From Ardenticatenaceae bacterium (lineage in GTDB: Bacteria > Chloroflexota > Anaerolineae > Promineifilales > Promineifilaceae), in assembly GCA_030065875.1 (NCBI GenBank), contig JASJCR010000007.1, positions 1 to 64,000 on the forward strand: 64,000 nucleotides of DNA. The letters are read 5' to 3'. Numbering within the stretch: position 1 is the stretch's first letter; each line of letters begins with the position of its first letter. The notes beneath the pieces were generated by a model, which did not search any database, had not been told where the DNA came from, and saw nothing but the letters and a program-made list of their open reading frames with translations. Shown here piece after piece: positions 52,496-59,754 of this stretch. The position numbers and the translations under genes are program-made.

Positions 52496-54801
52496 CACGG
52501 CCGCACCTCGATCGTGCCCAGGATAATGGCGTCGTTGGGCTGCCGTTCGCCGCTGTTATCAACCGCTGGAAGACGATAAAAATCATCCGGCCGGTACCAG
52601 CCGCTGACCAATGTGTAGGTGCCGGCCGGCAAATCGGCCGGTAGTGCCAGCACGCGCTCGTCGGGCACCAGATCCCCCGCACGCCACAGGCCAGTTGGCA
52701 GTGTCCCCCCCAGCGGTGGGCCGTCAAATTGGGCTGCGATTTCCCCCTGTCCATCCAGAAGCTGTAAAAAGACGGTGTAATCATCCTCCGGGGCGTTCAA
52801 CACTTCCCACACCAGCATTAAGGTGACCGGCTCGCCTGGGGGCACGGCGGTTTCTGACAGCGTGTAGCCGGTTAATAAAACCGTCTCCGCCAGCTGATAT
52901 CGTTCGCTTTGCGGCAGACCGGCCCGGCAGTCGATATCTTCACCGGCATAAGGATCGCGCCGGACGGTGGCCAGCCTAGTGGTGGCCTCACCCAGTTCAG
53001 ATAAGATTGGCCCGTCCGTCGTGTACAAACCGATATCGAGCCCCAGCCCGGCCGGAAAACAACCTGCTGGATCGTTGGGATCGAGCGCCGGCAGCTCAAT
53101 GTAAACGGTATCAACGACGGTTTCACCTAGGCCCCACAGGCTGGTTGGGTAGAGACCCCCTCCGTGAAAGGTGTCTACTCCGGCAAATCGCTCCCCGTTC
53201 GGTTTGATCAGCTGTGCAAATTCAATGGCGTTAATCGTTGTTTCGGCCATTGCCAACCACTGTAATTCGATAAGGAAATTAATTGAATCCGCCGCTATCG
53301 GTGGAAAGACAGACCGGTTTTCCAGCCGAGCAAAATCTCCAAACGTCAATTCAACCGGCTGCGTCGATATTTGATCCGCCCGAGGTGGCTCATATTCCTG
53401 GGGAACGATCCAGCTTAGAGCGGCCAATGATGTGATTAGTGGAACCAGCAACGGGCTGTAAAAAAGACGCCTGTTTTGCTCGAGGAATGTGCTTTTTTGG
53501 GCTAAGAACCGGTAAAAATTGTCAAAACCATACGCCAGCCCCAGCGCCAGGGGCATGATCGCCGGGAAAAGCAGCCGCCCCTGCATCGCCGGGGTCTGCA
53601 TAGCAAACGAAATCAGCCCGGTTAGTACCAGCACCACCCAAAACGCCAGCCACAGCGGCCAGTTTAGCAGCCAATCCCGCCAGCTTTTGGGCCACGTTTG
53701 CAGCGACAATCCCCAAATCGCCCCCACCACAGCTACAATCACACCGGCCGTCCACAACGTGTAAAACACGTCCGGCAGACGAACGTTAAACCAGCCAAAA
53801 ACCCCAAAAGAAGAAAGCCATAATCCCGGCAGCTCCGCCAGAACGTCACCCAGCGAGAAACCGCGGTCGCCGCCGGCAATGATGATAAACTGGTTGGTGG
53901 CTGTTGGATCGCCGTAAAGGGACCAGTTGCGCCAGTAAAGCCAGGAGGAGAAGACCAGAGACAAGAGACCAGAGACAAGAGCGCCTAGCAGGGGGTGGGG
54001 TGTTGGGTGTTGATTGATGGGTGATCGGGTGGCCAGCCAGCGGCCAATGATCACCAGGCCGGTGAAGCCCAAAAGAATAATGCCCTGGTTTTTGGTGAGC
54101 ATCGCCAAACCGCAGAGCACCCCTAGCTTGACATAATCTCGCAAAAAAAGGCCGTTTTGCCGCTCCTGAAACAGCACCACCAGCTCGCGCAGTACCCAGG
54201 TGGCCAGCAGGATGATCAGCACGTCGTTGGTGATCGACCCATGCAAAAATATAAACTGCGGCAGGATGGCCACCAGCGCGGTAGCCAGATGCACCCGCCG
54301 CAGCCGGTTTGGCCACAGACGCTGCCCAGTATCGTCGATCAGCCACAGGGTGCCCAACCCGATTGCGGCCGAAACCAGGCGCAGCACCTGGGCGGCCAGC
54401 ACGTGCCCGCGCCACGGCCACCCGTCGTGAGGGCTATGGACAAAGGCGTTGCGGTTCATCGGCGCCCCGGCATCCCCGAGCAGTACAAACGGGTTGTGAA
54501 TCGTCTTTTCCCGCGCGTTGGCCGTCTCAAATGGGACAATGACCATCGCCGCCAGAGCGTAGTACAGGGGTGGCTGGGCGGCCTCCTGCCCAAGCCAGTC
54601 GCCATCAATTTCCGGCACAAACGGGGCGCGCCGCGCCGGCTGGGGGACCGAGGGGAGCTGCCCGTTGTCGGCGATGTATTGGGCGGTAAAGTAATGCCAA
54701 TGTTCATCAGGCGCTTCAAACAGGGGATTGATCATGCCCATGCTGACCGCCAGCACGCCATAAACCAGAAAAATCGGATTGAGCCAGGAGGATCGCTTCA
54801 T
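52495..54801 (-). CDS. DUF2142-like membrane glycosyltransferase
   Basis: This 768-aa polytopic protein begins with NPLFEAPDEHWHYF (residues about 24-37), the acidic first-loop signature of DUF2142/GT39-like enzymes, and PPLYYALAAM near 76. About ten helices follow to residue 470. The C-terminal half is extracytoplasmic, ending in the same beta-sandwich module as its neighbours (TVFLQLLDGQGEIAAQFDG, then LPTGLWRAGDLV). Its ATG overlaps the stop of the gene upstream (ATGA), and its own stop overlaps the next start, so the three genes form a coupled operon. Residues about 256-285 are encoded by a composite heptad array. Confidence 0.82.
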   Translation of the reverse strand: MKRSSWLNPIFLVYGVLAVSMGMINPLFEAPDEHWHYFTAQYIADNGQLPSVPQPARRAPFVPEIDGDWLGQEAAQPPLYYALAAMVIVPFETANAREKTIHNPFVLLGDAGAPMNRNAFVHSPHDGWPWRGHVLAAQVLRLVSAAIGLGTLWLIDDTGQRLWPNRLRRVHLATALVAILPQFIFLHGSITNDVLIILLATWVLRELVVLFQERQNGLFLRDYVKLGVLCGLAMLTKNQGIILLGFTGLVIIGRWLATRSPINQHPTPHPLLGALVSGLLSLVFSSWLYWRNWSLYGDPTATNQFIIIAGGDRGFSLGDVLAELPGLWLSSFGVFGWFNVRLPDVFYTLWTAGVIVAVVGAIWGLSLQTWPKSWRDWLLNWPLWLAFWVVLVLTGLISFAMQTPAMQGRLLFPAIMPLALGLAYGFDNFYRFLAQKSTFLEQNRRLFYSPLLVPLITSLAALSWIVPQEYEPPRADQISTQPVELTFGDFARLENRSVFPPIAADSINFLIELQWLAMAETTINAIEFAQLIKPNGERFAGVDTFHGGGLYPTSLWGLGETVVDTVYIELPALDPNDPAGCFPAGLGLDIGLYTTDGPILSELGEATTRLATVRRDPYAGEDIDCRAGLPQSERYQLAETVLLTGYTLSETAVPPGEPVTLMLVWEVLNAPEDDYTVFLQLLDGQGEIAAQFDGPPLGGTLPTGLWRAGDLVPDERVLALPADLPAGTYTLVSGWYRPDDFYRLPAVDNSGERQPNDAIILGTIEVRP
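53945..54033. repeat. Heptad repeat array 13, composite, in frame inside a gene
   Basis: AGACCAG AGACAAG words (the family of arrays 1 and 11) run directly into TGTTGGG TGTTGAT words (the family of array 5). The minus-strand translation gives NQHPTPHPLL and ALVSGLLSLVFSS, the latter serving as part of a membrane helix. Confidence 0.9.
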
Positions 54802-57581
54802 GGCAGTGAAATCTCCTGCAAAATGAGCCGCTGGTCGGGTAGGTCAACCCCGTTTTCTACCGCCGTCGGCCGGTCAAACGTAGTTGGCTCATACAGTCCG
54901 ATGGCTATTTGATACTCCCCGGCCGGCAAGTTGGCCAGCGACAGCGTGTGCGGGTCGACGATAAACTCTCCTGGCCGCCAGCCGTTGGTCGGCCGCAGCC
55001 CGCCAACCGGGAACCAATCCTGCTGGGTGGCAATTTCACCTGTTTCCTGGTCGAGCACGTGCACGTAAACAAAGAGATTTTGCTCGGTGACCCCGGTCAC
55101 CTCCCACACGAGATCGAGCTGCAGGGTGTGGGCGTCCTGCGCCAAATTGTAGCCGCGCAGGTGGGCGAAATCCCCCCAAACGGCCGCCTCCGGATTTTCA
55201 AGCGGGGGCATTTCGCTGACGATTGGCCAGGGATCGACCGATAATTCACCCATCGCCAGTTGGGTTCGGTTCCAAAGTGAGGTGCCGCCCGCCTGTACGA
55301 CATTTCCGGCCGCATCCGTCACCTCCCAGCGCAAAGTGTAATCTCCGGCCGGGGCGTCTGCCGGAATCTGAATGCCCAAGGGGTCGCGAATAGGGGTGTG
55401 GGCGGGCCAGGTCGTTAACCATCCAGGGCCTGGTGATTTGTCTACATCAAAAACGGTGCGGCCGGTTGGATCAATCACTGCGAGGTTGTAGCGATACCCC
55501 TGAGGTTCAAATTGATCTGTGGCGGTGCGCCAGATCGGGGCGATGGGGATCAAATATCCCGGCCGAATCTCTTCAGACCAAATATCAACGTCCAGCAGTT
55601 CAAGCGGGCCAAAAGCAGCTTTTGCTGACGTAAAAGATGTCGGTGCCTCAAAGACAATCTTGTCGAGTAAAAGCGGATCAGAAGCGGCAATGCTGCCGTC
55701 AACGATAAACTGCCCAAACAAATCATACTCTCCTGGTGGCAGCCCTTCCGGCAGGGGAAATTGGAACATGCGTCGGGGTTGAGAAAAACCGGCCGGACTG
55801 GCCATCGGCAGCATGGGTCGTTGGGTGACCGCCCATTCGCGTCCTTCACGACCAACCAGGGAAAGCTTGACTCCCTGTTCAGGTGAAAAAGAAAATTCTT
55901 CCCAATAGAGCTCCAGCCAGATATTTTGGGGAGTACTTTCGAGAAAAGTCACCCCTCGAAGCTTGGGCCATCCATCGGCCGACCAGGATACGTTTTCAGA
56001 CGCTTCAACGGCCGCTGGCCGGCTGTCAAACAAAATGACCTGCAGCAAGGTTCCGCGTGAGAAAAATGGATTGGATGACAGGCGTACGAGATGCTTATTG
56101 AGCCACGATTGCACAATTTTGCCGCTGTCCCGACCGTCATTGGGGGGGCCGGGAAAAAACCAGACCCGATCATAGCTACTGGTCAGATTTTGCAGTGTTT
56201 CATCGAGATCTTCTGTAGCGAAAAGCGGATAGGTTGGTAAAGCGGTCAAATCTACATCGGCTCTCGTACCGTAGTGAAGATGGATCAACATGGCAATTGA
56301 ATCGTTGTAGAGAATGAGGTCGCGGCTGCCGGCCTGCGCCTCCACAAAGGCCACCGCTTCCCGGAAATGATCCTTGCCCACCGTTGGATCCGTCCGTAAA
56401 CGATAATACGATCCGGCCCCCCCGACCAGTAACAGGACGATTGTCAGCAGACCGGTTATTCCCCGCAGGAGATGCGCGCGCTGAAATTTCTGGACCTGCA
56501 ACCACTCTACCCCAAACGCCCCACTGTAACCCATCAATACAATCCATATGGGGAAGGCCATCATGATGTGGCGAATTCCTTGGTACAGCGGTTTTACCAG
56601 AGAGACAATCGCCAATACAACGATGATGCTAAATAAATTGATTGCCACAAACGACAGCAAACGTTCCCGTTTTTCTTGCCAAAGCAGCCACAAAGCGAAC
56701 CCGGTGGCAAAAACAAAACCGTACCAGAAGAGGTTGATAAGCACGGGCCATGCAGGAAGTGTGATCCCCAGCGGGAACCCAGTAAACAAATCCGAGACCA
56801 TAATCCATGGCGGTAGATAGGTGTAGCCGGCTTCCGCCCCAGTAAACAGCCGGGGAACTGTCCACGGCAGTGAGGCAATTCCCGCAAGACCCAGAATTAC
56901 CCCGGTTACAACGACCAGTTTCCCCCGTCGCTCGGGCCAAATGATCCAGCAAAAAAGCAGCGCATGGCCGGTTATCCACAAGATTGCCGAGGTATGGGTG
57001 GCCAACATGAGCGCGGCCGCGCTTAAATAGCCGGGCAGGCTGCCCGCACGCCACGACCGCTTCCGAACCATCGGCCACAGAAGATAAAGCGTCACTGTTG
57101 AGGTGGCCATCAACAGGGTATACATACGCGCTTCTTGTCCATACCAGATTTGCAGCGGATTAACGGCGACAAACAAGGCGGCTGCCAAACCGGCACGATA
57201 TCCAAACAGGCGTCGGCCGAGCTGAAAAATCAACGGCACAAGCAGCGCACCCAACAGGGCGGAAGGGTAGCGCAGAGCAAAATCAGAGCTGCCGCTCAGC
57301 GATTGGGTCAGGTGGATAAGTAGATAGTAAAGAGGGGGATGGGTATCCTGGGATGCCACCCCCTGTATAAACACCTGCCCTCTAAAAATATCGGAAATCG
57401 AATAGCTGGCGCGAAGTGGCGTCAACGCCTCATCGATCCAAAATCCAAATGCTTCGATCTGATAAACGCGAAGGAAAAATGCGGCCAGAATAAGCAAATT
57501 CAGCCACATTTTGATGGTGGATGGGTATGTTAACCCAGACCTTTCTTTTCCCATGAGGGGCAAGTATACCAAAACGACCAT
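54798..57581 (-). CDS. GT39-type membrane glycosyltransferase
   Basis: This protein of up to 927 aa is ArnT/PMT-like: FGFWIDEALTPLRASY near residue 46 and DTHPPLYYLLIHL near 79 are the acidic-loop signatures, followed by about ten helices. A soluble region from about 440 ends in two beta-sandwich modules. The last (VWEVTGVTEQNLFVYVHVLD, then LRPTNGWRPGEFIVDP) is common to the three-gene operon. Starts at 57581 and 57554 are both ATG and neither has a clear Shine-Dalgarno sequence. It is the first gene of the operon, divergent from the sigma-factor gene. Confidence 0.82.
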   Translation of the reverse strand: MVVLVYLPLMGKERSGLTYPSTIKMWLNLLILAAFFLRVYQIEAFGFWIDEALTPLRASYSISDIFRGQVFIQGVASQDTHPPLYYLLIHLTQSLSGSSDFALRYPSALLGALLVPLIFQLGRRLFGYRAGLAAALFVAVNPLQIWYGQEARMYTLLMATSTVTLYLLWPMVRKRSWRAGSLPGYLSAAALMLATHTSAILWITGHALLFCWIIWPERRGKLVVVTGVILGLAGIASLPWTVPRLFTGAEAGYTYLPPWIMVSDLFTGFPLGITLPAWPVLINLFWYGFVFATGFALWLLWQEKRERLLSFVAINLFSIIVVLAIVSLVKPLYQGIRHIMMAFPIWIVLMGYSGAFGVEWLQVQKFQRAHLLRGITGLLTIVLLLVGGAGSYYRLRTDPTVGKDHFREAVAFVEAQAGSRDLILYNDSIAMLIHLHYGTRADVDLTALPTYPLFATEDLDETLQNLTSSYDRVWFFPGPPNDGRDSGKIVQSWLNKHLVRLSSNPFFSRGTLLQVILFDSRPAAVEASENVSWSADGWPKLRGVTFLESTPQNIWLELYWEEFSFSPEQGVKLSLVGREGREWAVTQRPMLPMASPAGFSQPRRMFQFPLPEGLPPGEYDLFGQFIVDGSIAASDPLLLDKIVFEAPTSFTSAKAAFGPLELLDVDIWSEEIRPGYLIPIAPIWRTATDQFEPQGYRYNLAVIDPTGRTVFDVDKSPGPGWLTTWPAHTPIRDPLGIQIPADAPAGDYTLRWEVTDAAGNVVQAGGTSLWNRTQLAMGELSVDPWPIVSEMPPLENPEAAVWGDFAHLRGYNLAQDAHTLQLDLVWEVTGVTEQNLFVYVHVLDQETGEIATQQDWFPVGGLRPTNGWRPGEFIVDPHTLSLANLPAGEYQIAIGLYEPTTFDRPTAVENGVDLPDQRLILQEISLP

Positions 57582-57624
57582 GGGGTGCTGGCAACTTTTA
57601 GCCTACGGTTAAATCAAGCTAGCC

Positions 57625-57653
57625 TTGTCTTTGATCCCCCTCCTCTTTACAAT
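57625..57653 (+). promoter_or_regulatory. Promoter of the ECF sigma factor gene
   Basis: TTGTCT (57625-57630) and TACAAT (57648-57653) are separated by 17 nt. The ATG is only 8 nt past the -10 box, so the transcript would be leaderless or nearly so. Confidence 0.6.
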
Positions 57654-57661
57654 TCAGGGCA

Positions 57662-58240
57662 ATGGATGAACCCTATTTGATTGCGGAAGCAAAACACGGC
57701 GATGTCAACGCTTTTAATACGCTGGTCCTGCATTATCAGGATCTGGCTTTTGGCGTCGCTTACCGCATTATGGGTGAACCGGATGGGGCCGCGGATGTTA
57801 CCCAGGACGCCTTTATCAATGCGTATCAAAAACTCAATCAATTCAAAGGGGGCAATTTTAAAGCGTGGCTGCTTCGTATCGTGACCAATAAATGTTACGA
57901 CACGCTGAAATACCACAAGCGCCGACCGGGTTCATCCCTGGAAGAAATGACGGAGGAATATGAATCTCCATCCTGGCTGGCTAGCGATGATCCAAAACCC
58001 GAGGATCAGCACGAGCAGCGCGAAATGATGCTTGCTATTCAAAATTGCCTCGAGAAATTACCGGAGGATCAGCGCGTGGTGGCCGTGTTGTGTGATGTAG
58101 AAGGGTACGATTATCAGTCCGCGGCCGACATTGTGGAGGTGTCTTTAGGGACGGTTAAATCACGCCTCAGTCGGGCGCGGGGGAAGCTCCGCGATTGTCT
58201 GCGTGGGGTGATGGAACTTTTGCCGGATAAGTATCGTTAA
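57662..58240 (+). CDS. ECF-type RNA polymerase sigma factor
   Basis: This 192-aa sigma factor directs RNA polymerase to stress or envelope promoters. Region 2 is visible at about residues 20-90 (DLAFGVAYRIMGEPDGAADV, AWLLRIVTNKCYDTLK). Region 4 is at about 128-180 (LPEDQRVVAVLCDVEGYDYQ, then GTVKSRLSRARGKLRD). The start at 57662 lies just after a predicted promoter. The next gene encodes a membrane anti-sigma candidate, the usual arrangement for ECF pairs. Confidence 0.93.
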   Translation: MDEPYLIAEAKHGDVNAFNTLVLHYQDLAFGVAYRIMGEPDGAADVTQDAFINAYQKLNQFKGGNFKAWLLRIVTNKCYDTLKYHKRRPGSSLEEMTEEYESPSWLASDDPKPEDQHEQREMMLAIQNCLEKLPEDQRVVAVLCDVEGYDYQSAADIVEVSLGTVKSRLSRARGKLRDCLRGVMELLPDKYR

Positions 58241-58370
58241 GAGGTCACATGAGAGATGAAAGTGAAAAGTATAAAGATCAAAGCAAGGTCTCATTACAAA
58301 CCTGCTTCTTTTCACTTCATACTTTTAACTTTTTACTTAGGACTCAGGACTTAACACTCAGGACTTCATC
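58241..58370. repeat. Heptad repeat array 14 filling the sigma/anti-sigma gap
   Basis: The whole 130-nt spacer is 7-nt periodic: AAGTGAA AAGTATA words, then TTCATAC TTTTAAC, then TTAGGAC TCAGGAC. Left and right parts are partly complementary. The last TCAGGAC supplies an AGGA that could serve as Shine-Dalgarno sequence for the GTG start at 58371. Confidence 0.9.
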
Positions 58371-59549
58371 GTGATTTTAGATTGGCTAAAGAACTTGCGC
58401 AAAAGCGCAGCAGAGAAAGAGCAGGAAGCGATTACCGCTTACTTAGACGGCGCGTTGAGCGAACGCGAAACGGCCGCCTTTGAAGCGCGCTTGCGCGATG
58501 ATGCCAATTTGCAATCAGAGATTGATACTCAGCGACGCGTCAAAGAGCTTCTGGCGCAGGCGCCAAGGATCAAAGCCCCGCGCAATTTTGTGCTTGACCC
58601 GGCCGTCTACGGCCGACAAAAACCCCAACCAATCCCACTAGCCATCCGTCTTTACCCCCAACTTCGAACCGCAACTGTAGTGGCATCTTTGCTGTTTGCC
58701 GCCGTGTTGACGTTAAATTTGTACTCTGCTGGCAGCCGCCTGGCCAGCCAGGATGTGGCCATGGCCCCGGCTGAATTGAGCGAAATTCAGGCCACTTCGG
58801 TCGGTGTTCAGGAAATAGAAGAAGTTGAAGCGGATGCTGATTTTGAAACCTTTGAAGGGACTGCCGCGGATGAAGCGGCTGCCATATCGGTCGAAACGGT
58901 TGCCGTAACCGAGGAGGTCGAGATGGTTGTCACGGTCGAAGTGTCAGAAATCGTGGTTGAGGAAGAAGCGGCAGAGGAAGAAGCGGAAGTACTTTCATTA
59001 GAGGAAGCCGATGCGACTGATGACGAGGCCCTGGCTGAAAGTGTTCCTGAGCCTGAACCATCCCCCGTACCGACAATCGCTCCTGCGGCCACCACATCAC
59101 AGCCGGTGACGGCAGGCGACGCGGCCGCATCCAACGGCGCCGCAGACGGTGGTGAAGACGGGGAAGAAGCGCCGCCACCGGCTGCCGATGAACCCCCTTC
59201 AGAACCGGCCGCAGAGGCGGATGAACCGGCTCCTACGGCCACCGAAGAAGAAAGCGCTGTTTTGGTAGCCCCACGGGCGACCGGCACCCCGGGCACCAGC
59301 CGCGTTGGCGAACCTGAAGCGGAGGTTGTTGAGCTTACCGCTACGCCGGCGCCGACCGTCATGCTAAACCTTGAAGATGAGGATGCTTCTGTAGCGGCCG
59401 TTCCGGAAGAAGACGTGGCAAGAGAAGCGGTTGACACGTTCACCGATGCCGACAGCTCTCTGCTGGGCGCCCTGGCTTTATTCTTTGGCGCAGCAGCTTT
59501 AATTTTACTGCTGGTCACCTTCTGGGCTCGCCGGCAGACACGCCTCTAA
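58371..59549 (+). CDS. Probable membrane-bound anti-sigma factor with long acidic linker
   Basis: This 392-aa protein begins with an anti-sigma-like helical domain (EAITAYLDGALSERETAAFEARL, about residues 18-40) that lacks the HxxxCxxC zinc motif. A membrane helix at about 101-122 follows, then a 240-residue Glu/Ala/Pro/Thr-rich low-complexity region, and a second membrane helix at about 365-388 with a basic end (ARRQTRL). The start is GTG. It probably tethers and inactivates the ECF sigma factor encoded upstream. The two-helix topology and long disordered loop are unusual. A Ser-rich open frame on the other strand is a shadow of the linker. Confidence 0.8.
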   Translation: MILDWLKNLRKSAAEKEQEAITAYLDGALSERETAAFEARLRDDANLQSEIDTQRRVKELLAQAPRIKAPRNFVLDPAVYGRQKPQPIPLAIRLYPQLRTATVVASLLFAAVLTLNLYSAGSRLASQDVAMAPAELSEIQATSVGVQEIEEVEADADFETFEGTAADEAAAISVETVAVTEEVEMVVTVEVSEIVVEEEAAEEEAEVLSLEEADATDDEALAESVPEPEPSPVPTIAPAATTSQPVTAGDAAASNGAADGGEDGEEAPPPAADEPPSEPAAEADEPAPTATEEESAVLVAPRATGTPGTSRVGEPEAEVVELTATPAPTVMLNLEDEDASVAAVPEEDVAREAVDTFTDADSSLLGALALFFGAAALILLLVTFWARRQTRL

Positions 59550-59624
59550 TTAGACCCCAGCGCACTATAATTTTACCGGTTGGCACCAAACGATGGCCGC
59601 AAATTAATCTGCAGCCATCATCCT

Positions 59625-59653
59625 TTGACGACCGGTGACCCCCATGTTATAAT
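59625..59653 (+). promoter_or_regulatory. Promoter of the nusA operon
   Basis: TTGACG (59625-59630), 17-nt spacer, TATAAT (59648-59653): a near-consensus sigma70 promoter. Transcription would start near 59660, giving a leader of about 95 nt. Confidence 0.85.
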
Positions 59654-59680
59654 GGTCCCCAAGTGAATACCCTATTTTCG

Positions 59681-59708
59681 AAGTGGGTTCCAAGAAACCC
59701 ACTTTTTT
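59681..59708 (+). terminator. Leader attenuator terminator upstream of nusA
   Basis: AAGTGGGTT pairs with AACCCACTT (9 bp, 6-nt loop), followed by a short T-run and then GTTTCTC. It lies between the nusA promoter and gene, about 20 nt past the predicted start of transcription. A weak terminator with an interrupted U-tract is the type stimulated by NusA, so autoregulation by attenuation is inferred. Confidence 0.8.
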
Positions 59709-59754
59709 GTTTCTCAATGAAAAATTTATCAATAATTGTGCAAGGAAGTAAGAG

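Noticed and set aside
58808..59518. 236-aa open frame on the minus strand, Ser/Ala-rich
   Set aside because: It is the antisense shadow of the acidic low-complexity linker of the anti-sigma candidate. It has no start signal and an artefactual composition.
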